IMG/VR virus record: IMGVR_UViG_3300047494_000276
Span: 1 to 50,075 of that record
Length of the DNA stretch: 50,075 bases
Reading direction: 5' to 3' (one strand)
Source: a virus
Below, in pieces: positions 40,053-47,767 of the stretch. The notes beneath the pieces were generated by a model. The model saw nothing but the letters and a program-made list of their open reading frames with translations, ran no database searches and was not told where the DNA came from. Positions within the stretch are counted from its first letter, which is position 1. The number at the start of each line of letters is the position of its first letter. A program made the translations under genes and the position numbers.

Positions 40053-40412
40053 ATGGACAGATCGCGATCCATGTCGGCCCTTCTCGCTTTAGCCGGCATG
40101 TGCGGTTGCCAATATATTCCCGGGACGAACGCCGCGCTGGAGCGCGAGGCAAAGGATGCCGTCACGTCAAAGGTAAATGACCCGGGCTCAGTGATCTTCC
40201 GGAATGTCGCCACCTACGAGAAGGCCGTATGCGGCGAGTTCAATGCGAAAAACGGCTTTGGCGGCTACGGCCCCTTCCATCGCTTTGTTTACGAAACAAG
40301 CCCGACAAAGGCTCTGACCATTGAACCGGCTGGCGGCCCCGGCGCGTCGAACGCCGATACCATCATGATCGAGCTCGTCGATGATCTCTGGAAGGCCGAC
40401 TGCAAGGCGTAA
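40053..40412 (+). CDS. small lipoprotein-like protein (SAxFR/VCGxxNAKN type)
   Basis: 119 residues from ATG 40053 with GAGGAG upstream. The N-terminus (SMSALLALAGMCGCQY) has a lipobox-like end. VTSKVNDPGSVIFRNVATYEKAVCGEFNAKNGFGGYGPFHRFVYE matches a widespread proteobacterial family of small secreted/lipoproteins of unknown function. Beside the repressor and another secreted protein it forms a probable lysogenic-conversion pair. Confidence 0.65.
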   Translation: MDRSRSMSALLALAGMCGCQYIPGTNAALEREAKDAVTSKVNDPGSVIFRNVATYEKAVCGEFNAKNGFGGYGPFHRFVYETSPTKALTIEPAGGPGASNADTIMIELVDDLWKADCKA

Positions 40413-40413
40413 G

Positions 40414-40803
40414 ATGCCGATCACCGCCCTAAGCCTCGCTGTCGTCGGCGCTGATTTCCAGAACCGCAAGGGCCCAACGCGGCGCTTCGAAATCGCCATG
40501 TGCCGCCCGGCTGAACCGGTGCTACTCGTGCCCGAACCGAAAAACCCCGCCGACCCTCGCGCTATACAGGTTGTCAGCCAGCGCGGCATCGTCATGGGCT
40601 ATATCTCCGCCGAACGCTGCGGCTGGATAGGCTCGCTGATCGCGCAAGGCAAAGACCTGCAACCGATGTTCCAGGAGGCAACAGCTTTCGGCGCGATCAT
40701 CCGCATATCGCTCGACGCGAACAGTCCAGATTTGCCACCCGAGAGAGAGCCCGCGAATCACGATCACGACTGGTGGCCGGACGAAATCCCGCCCGACGAA
40801 TAA
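40414..40803 (+). CDS. stand-alone HIRAN-domain protein
   Basis: 129 residues from ATG 40414, one base after the previous stop. FEIAMCRPAEPVLLVPEPKNPADPRAIQVVSQRGIVMGYISAERCGWIGSLI is the HIRAN pattern (E-P-x-N-P-x-D-x-x-A-[IV]-x-V...G-x-x-G-Y-[IL]). In HLTF/Rad5 enzymes this fold binds 3-prime DNA ends; stand-alone versions are unassigned. It is the last gene before the rightward promoter and has an acidic, His-rich tail (NHDHDWWPDE). Confidence 0.82.
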   Translation: MPITALSLAVVGADFQNRKGPTRRFEIAMCRPAEPVLLVPEPKNPADPRAIQVVSQRGIVMGYISAERCGWIGSLIAQGKDLQPMFQEATAFGAIIRISLDANSPDLPPEREPANHDHDWWPDEIPPDE

Positions 40804-40807
40804 ATAA

Positions 40808-40823
40808 GTAGGACGCCTCCTAC
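40808..40823. promoter_or_regulatory. operator O3 (GTAGGACGCCTCCTAC)
   Basis: Perfect GTAGGA / TCCTAC half-sites with a different 4-base centre, 32 bp before O4. It forms the second operator pair, matching the spacing of O1-O2. Confidence 0.75.
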
Positions 40824-40831
40824 TTTTACAC

Positions 40832-40861
40832 TTGACGACGTAGGACATGTCCTACTAGATA
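40832..40861 (+). promoter_or_regulatory. rightward early promoter with operator O4
   Basis: TTGACG (-35, 40832-40837) and TAGATA (-10, 40856-40861) with an 18-bp spacer that contains the perfect palindrome GTAGGACATGTCCTAC (40840-40855). Occupancy by the repressor would exclude RNA polymerase. Transcription would start near 40868, about 50 bases before the first gene. Confidence 0.75.
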
Positions 40862-40919
40862 GCTCCCACAGCGACAGACCGCCCTCGGGCCGGAACCTCG
40901 CTGCAACGGGAGATCATCG

Positions 40920-41273
40920 GTGCAGCAGCATCCTTTCATTACCGAGACGCCGACGCGTCAATTCCTGCGCAACCAGGTCGCGCGTCTCACCCGCGTGATC
41001 GCGCAAAGCGACCAGCCCGAACGGGTCACCATGGCACGCCGCTATGCCGCCCGGTGCAATCGCCTGATCGCGACCGAGACCGACTGGGCGCTCGATGTTC
41101 TGCGGGGCGAGTTCGGGGTTAACGGCTGGGGCGCGGCGGTTGATGATATCTGCCGCCATGTCGAGAGCGGCGCTGTCATGGACGGTGAGCCGATCGATGC
41201 CGCGACCGCGGCGGAGGTTCGCCAGCTTGGCCAGCCGGTGCGGCGCGTCCTCAAGCTTCGGCACGCGGCATGA
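40920..41273 (+). CDS. hypothetical first gene of the rightward operon, 117 aa
   Basis: GTG start with GGGAG about 10 bases upstream. TPTRQFLRNQVARLTRVIAQSDQPERVTMARRYAARCNRLI suggests a helical, basic N-terminus, and the C-terminus is helical too (DAATAAEVRQLGQPVRRVLKLRHA). No known family. As the first gene of the early operon it might be a regulator or inhibitor of host functions. Confidence 0.6.
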   Translation: MQQHPFITETPTRQFLRNQVARLTRVIAQSDQPERVTMARRYAARCNRLIATETDWALDVLRGEFGVNGWGAAVDDICRHVESGAVMDGEPIDAATAAEVRQLGQPVRRVLKLRHAA

Positions 41274-41713
41274 ACGCGCCCGCCACCATCACGGTCAGCA
41301 CGATCGATCAGGCCATCGAGCGCGCCAACGATTGGGTTCGCGTCGCCCGACCGATCATCAAGGCCTGCTTTCTCATGGATGATGCGCACCTTGAGTTGAG
41401 CCGCGCCCGGCTGGACGATCCGAAGGGCTTTGCGAGCTACGGCCAGATGTCGCCAGCGGCCCGCGATTGGGCGGAGGCCGATCGCCATATCGACCGCTGC
41501 CGGGAAGAACTCAACGGCATGCTGGAAGGCATTCGCGACAACGCCTTGTGCGACGAGCGCATGTCCGGCCCGCAGGAGAGTGAGCCCGCCGATCCGATCG
41601 CGCGGCAGGTCTGGGACAATGCCTGGGTCGATACCGAGGAATTCAACGATCAGCTGGACCGCGACGTGATGTCGATCAGCGCTGCGATCAAGCTTGTGGA
41701 AAACGAGCTGTGA
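41270..41713 (+). CDS. hypothetical early protein, 147 aa
   Basis: ATG overlaps the previous stop (ATGA). The product is acidic and all-helical (IDQAIERANDWVRVARPIIKACFLMDDAHLELSRARL, HIDRCREELNGMLEGIRDNALCDERM). No domain recognised. It lies in the recombination operon. Confidence 0.6.
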   Translation: MNAPATITVSTIDQAIERANDWVRVARPIIKACFLMDDAHLELSRARLDDPKGFASYGQMSPAARDWAEADRHIDRCREELNGMLEGIRDNALCDERMSGPQESEPADPIARQVWDNAWVDTEEFNDQLDRDVMSISAAIKLVENEL

Positions 41714-41889
41714 ACGGCCCCGATTTCCGCTCCGCCGACGTGCCCAACCAGCACGCGATGCGCGACCTCGACGCCCTGCCTTGGGCGCCGCGCCCATCGG
41801 TCAACTGGCGCGGCCTCATCGGCGGCACCGCAGTCTCCGTATTGTTGCTTGGCTTCCTCTACGCCCTTCTCGTGGTCGGCCCGAAATGA
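41710..41889 (+). CDS. small membrane protein, 59 aa
   Basis: GTGA overlap at the start and ATGA at the stop. A polar N-terminus of about 38 residues precedes one C-terminal membrane segment (about 37-57, GGTAVSVLLLGFLYALLVVG). Unknown function. Confidence 0.55.
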   Translation: MNGPDFRSADVPNQHAMRDLDALPWAPRPSVNWRGLIGGTAVSVLLLGFLYALLVVGPK

Positions 41890-42902
41890 CCGGCCCTGAT
41901 ATTCACAGCTTGGCTCGTGGCGGGGAACGCTCCCCCCTCTCTTATGGCACTCGCCACGAGCCAAGAACCGGCGGTGAGCCGCTAATCACCGCCCCCGGCG
42001 CCTACAGCGGCATCGACACGTCGGACTATCACCGCAACCCGAACCTCCTCCCCGCGCCGTCGATCAGCGCATCGGGGCTCAAAACCCTGCTCGCCAAGTC
42101 GCCGGCACATTACTGGTACGATAGCCCGCTCAACCCGGATCGACCGGAGGAGCAGGACAAGGCGCATTTCAACGTCGGCAAGGCCGCGCACGATATGCTG
42201 TTGCTCAGCGACCGTTGGCCGGAATGCTATCACGTCCTGCCCGAGGGCTACACGTCACCGAGCAGCCGGACGAAGAACTTCACCGACGATCAGTTGACTG
42301 CGCTCGCCGCGAAGGAAGCGGGAAAGACGCTGATCCGTTGGGATGACGCGGCGCTGATCCGCGGCATGGCGGCATCGATCCGGCGCAACCCGCTGGCGAC
42401 CGCCGCGCTCAGCCATGGCGAGAGCGAGGTCACGCTGGCGTGGCAGGACAAGGAAACCGGCATCTGGCTGCGCGCCCGGCCCGACTTCCTGCCGGTCAAG
42501 CGCAAGATCATCCCGGATCTGAAAACCGCCGCTGACGCCAGCCCCAAGGGTTTCCAGCGGACGATCGCGAACTTCGGTTATGCACAGGCTGCGGCGCTCT
42601 ATCTCGACGGCATCGACGCTGTGTTCGGGGAGAAGCCTTCGAACTGGCTGCACGTCGTGGTCGAGAAGGAGCCGCCGCATGTCGTCGCTCTCTACGAATT
42701 GCCGAGCGAGGATATCGGGCGCGGGCGCTGGCTGAACCGCCGCGCCATCCGCATCTTCGCCGACTGTCTCAGCACCGGGAAATGGTGCGGTTATGCCGAT
42801 GAGCCGGTGATGCTCGGCCTGCCCGGATGGGAGCGCAAGGTCATCGACGATGGGATCACGCCCGAAGGCGCCGCCTGGGGCGAGCCCGCGCAAGCCGCTT
42901 AA
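41886..42902 (+). CDS. PD-(D/E)XK exonuclease, RecE-like (DUF3799)
   Basis: 338 residues from ATG 41886. ISASGLKTLLAKSPAHYWY (about 57-75) and HFNVGKAAHDMLLLSDRW are the N-terminal marks of DUF3799/exonuclease VIII-type nucleases. RARPDFLPVKRKIIPDLKTAADASPKGFQRTIANFGYAQAAALY carries the D...(D/E)xK catalytic core (Asp in PDF, Asp-Leu-Lys) and the following Gln/Tyr motif. It would resect 5-prime ends so the RecT-like partner encoded next can anneal strands. Confidence 0.85.
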   Translation: MTGPDIHSLARGGERSPLSYGTRHEPRTGGEPLITAPGAYSGIDTSDYHRNPNLLPAPSISASGLKTLLAKSPAHYWYDSPLNPDRPEEQDKAHFNVGKAAHDMLLLSDRWPECYHVLPEGYTSPSSRTKNFTDDQLTALAAKEAGKTLIRWDDAALIRGMAASIRRNPLATAALSHGESEVTLAWQDKETGIWLRARPDFLPVKRKIIPDLKTAADASPKGFQRTIANFGYAQAAALYLDGIDAVFGEKPSNWLHVVVEKEPPHVVALYELPSEDIGRGRWLNRRAIRIFADCLSTGKWCGYADEPVMLGLPGWERKVIDDGITPEGAAWGEPAQAA

Positions 42903-42930
42903 CTCGAAATCACTCGAAAGGAACTCGAAA
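42902..42930 (+). repeat. three direct repeats of ACTCGAAA spanning the recT ribosome site
   Basis: ACTCGAAA at 42902-42909, 42912-42919 and 42923-42930, spaced 10 and 11 bases; the first touches the nuclease stop and the last ends in the A of the next ATG. AAAGGA in between is the ribosome site, so a translational operator is conceivable. Confidence 0.6.
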
Positions 42931-43808
42931 TGGCATCGACCGCTGAAAACCTGCCCGCCGTCCGGACCGCGCCGATGTCGCCGCAACGCGAGCGCTATCA
43001 GATGCTCAAGGACCAGGCGCGGCTCTTCTCGCTGTCTCCGCTGATCCCGGAGCATCTGCGCAAGGGTGGCCCCGACGCCGCCGCTGCGAACTGCATGATC
43101 GCGATCCAGATGGCGGAGCGGATGGGCGAAATGCCGCTCGTGGTGCTGCAGAACATCCACATCGTGAACGGCAAGGCCGGGTTCGCATCCCAGTACATGA
43201 TCGCGCGCGCCAACTCGTCGGGCGTGTTTGTCGGCCGCATCAATTGGCGGATCAAAGGCGAAGGCGATTCCCTTGAGGTACAGGCCTACGCGTGCCTGAA
43301 AGAGACCGGCGAAGAGGTTTCGTTCGTCGCTTCGATGCGGATGGCGAAAGCCGAGGGCTGGACGTCGAACAAGAAGTATCAATCGATGCCTGAGGTGATG
43401 CTCCGCTACCGCTCGGCAGCATTCCTGATCCGCTTCTACGCCCCGGACGTGATGCTCGGCCACCAGACAGTCGAGGAAATTGTCGATATAGTCGCGGCCG
43501 GCGAAGCGGCGCCGCCCATCACCGCCGCCGCTTTGCTCTCGCAGGCAAGCGAGGATGATGTCGTCCAGGTCGAAGACGTCGCTGCAGAACCCGAAACCGG
43601 CAAGCCGATCGAGGAAACCGGCGAGGCGCACGATGGCATCGCCGACCAGATCATCACCGAGATCGAGCTTCGGACCACGATCCCGGACATCAACTCGTAC
43701 ATGTCGGGGCAGAAGGACACGGTCCTCGCGCTCTCGGATGACGATCGGGAGCGGATTGCCATCGCGCAGGACAAGGCTGTGGCGGCGATCCGGGGTGAGG
43801 TGGCGTAA
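42930..43808 (+). CDS. recT: RecT-family single-strand annealing protein
   Basis: 292 residues. RERYQMLKDQARLFSLSPLIPEHLRKGGPDAAAANCMIAIQMAERMGEMPLVVLQNIHIVNGKAGFASQYMIARAN is the RecT/Redbeta-like core. AKAEGWTSNKKYQSMPEVMLRYRSAAFLIRFYAPDVMLGHQTVEEI is its hallmark near residues 135-185. The acidic tail follows. It would pair with the upstream nuclease for homologous recombination of phage DNA. Confidence 0.9.
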   Translation: MASTAENLPAVRTAPMSPQRERYQMLKDQARLFSLSPLIPEHLRKGGPDAAAANCMIAIQMAERMGEMPLVVLQNIHIVNGKAGFASQYMIARANSSGVFVGRINWRIKGEGDSLEVQAYACLKETGEEVSFVASMRMAKAEGWTSNKKYQSMPEVMLRYRSAAFLIRFYAPDVMLGHQTVEEIVDIVAAGEAAPPITAAALLSQASEDDVVQVEDVAAEPETGKPIEETGEAHDGIADQIITEIELRTTIPDINSYMSGQKDTVLALSDDDRERIAIAQDKAVAAIRGEVA

Positions 43809-44578
43809 TGGGCGCCGAGACGAAAATCGAATGGGCCGATCACACCTTCAACCCGTGGATCGGCTGCACCAAGGTCAGCCCGGCGTGCGATAATTGCTAC
43901 GCCGAGGCGCTGATGGACACGCGCTACGGCCGCGCGCGCTGGGGCGCCGGCGAGGATCGGGTGCGCACGGCCGCGAGCAATTGGCGACAGCCGCGCCGGT
44001 GGAACCGTGACGCGATAGCTGCTGGCACGCGCCCGTTCGTCTTCTGCGCCTCGCTTGCCGACGTGTTCGACAATGAGGTCGATGAACTCTGGCGTGCCGA
44101 TCTTTTCGACCTGATCCGCGACACGCCGCAACTGGTTTGGCTGCTGCTGACGAAGCGCATCGGCAATGTCATCCGCATGGCCGACGTCAATCGCGGCGCG
44201 CGCTTCTGTTTGCCCGAGAATGCCGCGATCGGCGCCACCATCGCCAACCAGGAAGAATATGACCGCGATCGAATGAAGCTGGTCGAGGTGAAGGAACGGC
44301 TTGGACCGCTGTTTACGTTTGGCAGCTTTGAGCCTTTGCTTGGGCCGATCATCCTCGACAGCAATGCCCCAGATTGGATTATCGTCGGCGGCGAGAGCGG
44401 ATCGAACGCAAGGCCGATGAGCCTGAATTGGGCTCGCGCTCTGCAGGCGCAGTCGGCCGTGCTCGGGCGCGTGTTCAACTTCAAGCAGGTCGGCGGCCGC
44501 GGGCCTGACAAAGGCGGTCACGCGCTCGATGGGCGCGAGTTCTTCAACCGGCCTGAGGTTGACCGGATCGCCGCATGA
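43808..44578 (+). CDS. Gp37/Gp68 (DUF5131) family protein
   Basis: 256 residues, TAATG overlap with recT. KIEWADHTFNPWIGCTKVSPACDNCYAEAL (about 5-33) is the family's cysteine motif (C-x6-C-x2-C), resembling an iron-sulfur/radical-SAM site. ADVFDNEVDELWRADLFDLIRDTPQLVWLLLTKRIGN and PDWIIVGGESGSNARPM complete the pattern. The family is widespread in phages; its reaction is not established. Presence among early genes suggests nucleic-acid modification or a metabolic role. Confidence 0.85.
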   Translation: MGAETKIEWADHTFNPWIGCTKVSPACDNCYAEALMDTRYGRARWGAGEDRVRTAASNWRQPRRWNRDAIAAGTRPFVFCASLADVFDNEVDELWRADLFDLIRDTPQLVWLLLTKRIGNVIRMADVNRGARFCLPENAAIGATIANQEEYDRDRMKLVEVKERLGPLFTFGSFEPLLGPIILDSNAPDWIIVGGESGSNARPMSLNWARALQAQSAVLGRVFNFKQVGGRGPDKGGHALDGREFFNRPEVDRIAA

Positions 44579-44667
44579 CCCGCGCCCAAAACCACGCCCG
44601 CTACCGAGCGGCAATGATCCGGCTCACGCTCCGGCGGCTGCGCCTCAGGGAGGAAGCGACACGATGA
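44575..44667 (+). CDS. basic microprotein, 30 aa
   Basis: MTRAQNHARYRAAMIRLTLRRLR... with ATGA overlaps at both ends, filling the gap between two genes exactly. It is short, so it may only be a coupling leader; the strict overlaps favour translation. Confidence 0.45.
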   Translation: MTRAQNHARYRAAMIRLTLRRLRLREEATR

Positions 44668-45269
44668 CCCAGGCTTATCCCTTGGCGTGGCCCGCTGGCT
44701 GGCGTCGGGCGGCCCATCGATCGGAGGCGCCCTTCCACAAGAAGAAAGACACCGGTCGCGGCTATTCCGAGAAGGCACGGATCACGATGGCGCAGGCGCG
44801 CAGCCAGCTGCAAGCGCAACTCGACCTGCTGCCGGCGCGGGATGTCATCCTTTCGACCAATGTAGAGTTGAACCTGAACGGCGATCCGCGCGGCGATCGT
44901 GCGCGGCCGTCTGACGTCGGCGTGGCCTGTTACTTCAAGCTTCGCAGCCGCGACACCGTGCTTGCCTGCGATAAATGGGATCGCGTCGAGGATAATATCG
45001 TCGCGCTGGCCCGGCATATCGAAGCGCTGCGCGGTCAGGAGCGCTGGGGCGTCGGCACGATCGAGCAGGCGTTTACCGGATACCAGGCGCTGCCGGCTCC
45101 CGAACAATGGTGGCAAGTTCTCGGCCTGACCGAGCGCGCCAGCTTGGCCGACATCGACGCGGCCTATCGCGCCAAGGCTCGTGCGGCCCACCCCGACAGT
45201 GGCGGCTCCGATGCGGCGATGGCGCGGCTCAACGCGGCTCGGGACCAAGGGAGGAAGGAGCGTGGCTAA
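44664..45269 (+). CDS. J-domain protein (DnaJ-like)
   Basis: 201 residues from ATG 44664. The first 150 residues are of unknown type (AYPLAWPAGWRRAAHRSEAPFHKKK, QARSQLQAQLDLLPARDVILSTNVELNLNGDPR). The C-terminus WWQVLGLTERASLADIDAAYRAKARAAHPDSGGSDAAMARLNAARD is a J domain with HPD near residues 184-186, which activates Hsp70/DnaK ATPase. Position of the J domain at the C-terminus is unusual for DnaJ proper. It could recruit the host chaperone to phage replication. Confidence 0.82.
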   Translation: MTQAYPLAWPAGWRRAAHRSEAPFHKKKDTGRGYSEKARITMAQARSQLQAQLDLLPARDVILSTNVELNLNGDPRGDRARPSDVGVACYFKLRSRDTVLACDKWDRVEDNIVALARHIEALRGQERWGVGTIEQAFTGYQALPAPEQWWQVLGLTERASLADIDAAYRAKARAAHPDSGGSDAAMARLNAARDQGRKERG

Positions 45270-45624
45270 GCGTATGACTCCTTCTCCCCTAGAAGCGAGA
45301 GCCAGAGAGTTGCTGGCGGAGGCGACGGGCCTCGACGTGTCGCTTGTCCGTCCTGAGAACGACGACGATCGCGTGCTTCAAGGCAGTGCCATCCGCGCCC
45401 TCGTCTCAGCCCTAAGTCCCAACACAGGACTGATACAGGCGTTGGAGCGGATAGCTGCAACAGCCGAAGCGTCCCCCGAACTCAACATGAGCAACTACGA
45501 TCATGATGACGTAAGCGCGCTCAATGACGCGATGATTTCGGTCGTTCTCGATCTCCGCCAAGCGCTTTCCACATTAGGGGAATCCCAGGCCAACGATGCG
45601 GGCCAGAGTGGGGGCCGGACATGA
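45262..45624 (+). CDS. hypothetical protein, 120 aa
   Basis: GTG at 45262 with AGGAAGGAG just upstream overlaps the J-domain gene end by 8 bases. Composition is acidic and helical (LEARARELLAEATGLDVSLVRPEN, LIQALERIAATAEASPEL, ALNDAMISVVLDLRQALS). No family recognised. Confidence 0.6.
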   Translation: MAKRMTPSPLEARARELLAEATGLDVSLVRPENDDDRVLQGSAIRALVSALSPNTGLIQALERIAATAEASPELNMSNYDHDDVSALNDAMISVVLDLRQALSTLGESQANDAGQSGGRT

Positions 45625-45863
45625 CGGGGCCGACTGAAGTCGCGCCTGATCGTGACACGTTCATCGGCTGGATTGCCGACCACTTTCAAGCCCGACACTC
45701 GCCGCCGTTGGGTCGCGAGGAAGCCGTGGCGATGGGCAAAACGTGCCTCGAATATTCCGAGGAAGACGCGCCTTTCGGCCATCCCGATTACGCATGGGAC
45801 AAGGATGGCGCGGTCCAGATTGCCCAGGACGAGATCGACAGCACTTGGGAATTTGAAGCATGA
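45621..45863 (+). CDS. hypothetical protein, 80 aa
   Basis: ATGA overlap at both ends. An acidic protein with DTFIGWIADHFQARHSPPLGREEAVAMGKTCLEY then HPDYAWDKDGAVQIAQDEIDSTWEFEA. Helical; unknown function. Confidence 0.6.
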   Translation: MTGPTEVAPDRDTFIGWIADHFQARHSPPLGREEAVAMGKTCLEYSEEDAPFGHPDYAWDKDGAVQIAQDEIDSTWEFEA

Positions 45864-46693
45864 CTGACCAAGCCCTGACCACCCCTGATGCGCTGCGAGA
45901 GGCTGGACACCACTTCCCCGATGGTCCGTATTTGCAGCCGGACGATACCTATGTCGGGCGCTGTCGTTGCGGATTTCGGTTCGAAGGTCGCTGCGGCGGT
46001 GAGGCTGAATTAGCGTGGACGACACACGCCCAAGCCGCCCTGACCACTACGCCCTTAGCGGGGGAGGTGCGACAGGATACGGGCGCGTTCGCAAGCGGCT
46101 TCGATCCCTCGCGCTGCGTGAAGCCATGCTATGCTTGCGAGGGTGTAGGCGAGGTTGCAGATGGGATAGACGACTCACCCTTCTCGATGCAGTGCCCGCG
46201 CTGTCTCGGCAATGCGTGGCTCGTAGATTTCGACGCGCTGCGAGCCCTTCCAGACAACACCTATACTCCATACGGCATCCGCTCCGTGCGGAACCTCGCC
46301 AGCGTTTTGGGTATCCTCGAAACAGAGCCTACCGTTGTTACGGTCATCAACAAGGCCCACGACGAAATCACTTTTCTTCGCATCCTCGCGTCAGGGATCG
46401 AAGCGCGAAGCGATGAGCCGCTGCAAGCGTCGCCTCCGGAACGTCAAGAGCCCGTGCCGGAGGCGACGCCCGACACCTGTGCAACCCCCCGCAATATAGG
46501 GGAAGCGCGGAACGAAGCGCTGGAGGAGGCGGCTAACGCGCTGAATAAACCCGTGCTCATGTGGCAAAAGGAGCTCAAGCTTCGCGGCCCAAATCCCATA
46601 GACAGCCCAGTCAGTTACGCACGCTTCGTTTGGCAAGAGGCAATCCGCACCCTCAAGTCCTCTACCCCTGTGGGGGAGGGCGACCATGAGTAG
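45860..46693 (+). CDS. zinc-ribbon protein with CxxCxGxG motif, 277 aa
   Basis: CRCGFRFEGRC (about 34-44) and CYACEGVGEV...CPRCLG (about 90-122) provide at least two zinc sites; CxxCxGxG is typical of DnaJ-type zinc fingers. The C-terminal third is helical (IGEARNEALEEAANALNKPVLMWQKEL). Small phage early proteins often combine such modules. No specific role can be given. Confidence 0.65.
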   Translation: MTDQALTTPDALREAGHHFPDGPYLQPDDTYVGRCRCGFRFEGRCGGEAELAWTTHAQAALTTTPLAGEVRQDTGAFASGFDPSRCVKPCYACEGVGEVADGIDDSPFSMQCPRCLGNAWLVDFDALRALPDNTYTPYGIRSVRNLASVLGILETEPTVVTVINKAHDEITFLRILASGIEARSDEPLQASPPERQEPVPEATPDTCATPRNIGEARNEALEEAANALNKPVLMWQKELKLRGPNPIDSPVSYARFVWQEAIRTLKSSTPVGEGDHE

Positions 46694-46835
46694 CGCAATT
46701 ATGATCGCTGCGATTTGGATCGTGAGTGGTCTCTATTTGGTGGGACGCACCCAATCGCGGGGCCCTTTGGCGAACGCGATATTCGTAGTGATCTGGCCGA
46801 TCCATTTCGTTCTCTATCTTTTGGGAAGGGAATAG
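46686..46835 (+). CDS. small membrane protein, 49 aa
   Basis: Two hydrophobic segments (SSAIMIAAIWIVSGLYLVG and NAIFVVIWPIHFVLYLLG) in 49 residues; overlaps the previous gene by 8 bases. Unknown function. Confidence 0.5.
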   Translation: MSSAIMIAAIWIVSGLYLVGRTQSRGPLANAIFVVIWPIHFVLYLLGRE

Positions 46836-46839
46836 CCAC

Positions 46840-47019
46840 ATGGAGCATATTCTAATGCTGGCGGGTATTTTTGCTTCTGGCGTGATCTTTGGGCTTGTTA
46901 TCGGCCCCGACGCCGAGCGCGAAAATTCGGCCCACGTCAACGGATGGATCGCGGGGCACGAATTTGCCAAACAGCAAGCCCGCGCCGCCATCGCCAAGGC
47001 TGTGGGGGAGGGCGAATGA
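46840..47019 (+). CDS. small membrane-anchored protein, 59 aa
   Basis: One N-terminal membrane segment (about 4-22, ILMLAGIFASGVIFGLVIG) and an Ala-rich helical soluble tail. Starts 4 bases after the preceding stop and ends in an ATGA overlap with the next gene. Confidence 0.5.
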   Translation: MEHILMLAGIFASGVIFGLVIGPDAERENSAHVNGWIAGHEFAKQQARAAIAKAVGEGE

Positions 47020-47159
47020 GCGGGCGCGAGGCATGGGACTTGCGGATTCGCAAGAACGGCGATTGCCGCGCCGAACGACACGGGAAGCCGCTGACAGGTT
47101 GGTGCAAGACGATCGACGGCATGTTTGCAGCCCTTAAGCGCAAGGAACCGATCGCATGA
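47016..47159 (+). CDS. small basic protein, 47 aa
   Basis: MSGREAWDLRIRKNGDCRAERHGKPLTG then CKTIDGMFAALKRKE. ATGA overlaps at both ends. Compact basic fold, unknown function. Confidence 0.5.
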   Translation: MSGREAWDLRIRKNGDCRAERHGKPLTGWCKTIDGMFAALKRKEPIA

Positions 47160-47767
47160 CCAAAACCAAAACTCCTGTCGCTTCTGTGATGCAGGTGGAT
47201 CGGGAGGCTGCGGCTGATTTGATGCTGTTGCGCGAAAAGGCTGCTGGCAAGTTTCCCGAGGACGAAACCGTTGCCGACGTTCATGCCGAATATATTCGAG
47301 CGGGTTTGGCGGATGATCAGGATGTGGTTCAAGTCTTCGCCCGTCACCGCATAACCACAACGCCCCCTGCTATCGATGATCCATGGCGCGTCGGGATATT
47401 CGAACAGATCGCGCTATTCAAAGGGCCGGTCGTATCGTTCGATGTCCGCGAGCCTTACTATCTGGCGTCCTGCGATGCTTGCGGATGGATAGGATCGACC
47501 GAACAGTGTCCGCCGAGTGACGAGGATGCGATTTGCCCGCGATGCCTCTCTAGCGGCGCAGACTGCGGACAGGTTGCTGAACGGCTCGCCTCCCTCCCCA
47601 CCCCAAGGGCTGACACGCCGGTTGAGGGGCGGGGGTCGCTTATTGCCGCGCTGGATGATGTTCTTGCCACGTCGGGCGCACGAGGAACCTACCATGCCCT
47701 GAAATATAGCGATGCCGTAGATCGTGCTGAGGCTCTTCTCGCCACCATCGCAAAGGCTCGGTCATGA
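47156..47767 (+). CDS. zinc-ribbon hypothetical protein, 203 aa
   Basis: CDACGWIGSTEQC...CPRC (about 102-127) suggests a zinc ribbon in the middle; the N-terminal part is helical and the C-terminal part (GSLIAALDDVLATSGARGTYHALKYSDAVDRAEALLATIA) also helical. No family recognised. It is coupled by ATGA to its neighbours. Confidence 0.6.
   Translation: MTKTKTPVASVMQVDREAAADLMLLREKAAGKFPEDETVADVHAEYIRAGLADDQDVVQVFARHRITTTPPAIDDPWRVGIFEQIALFKGPVVSFDVREPYYLASCDACGWIGSTEQCPPSDEDAICPRCLSSGADCGQVAERLASLPTPRADTPVEGRGSLIAALDDVLATSGARGTYHALKYSDAVDRAEALLATIAKARS

Noticed and set aside
42255-43631. 458-residue minus-strand open frame
   Set aside because: Antisense to the RecE-like nuclease and recT genes, whose motifs are unmistakable.
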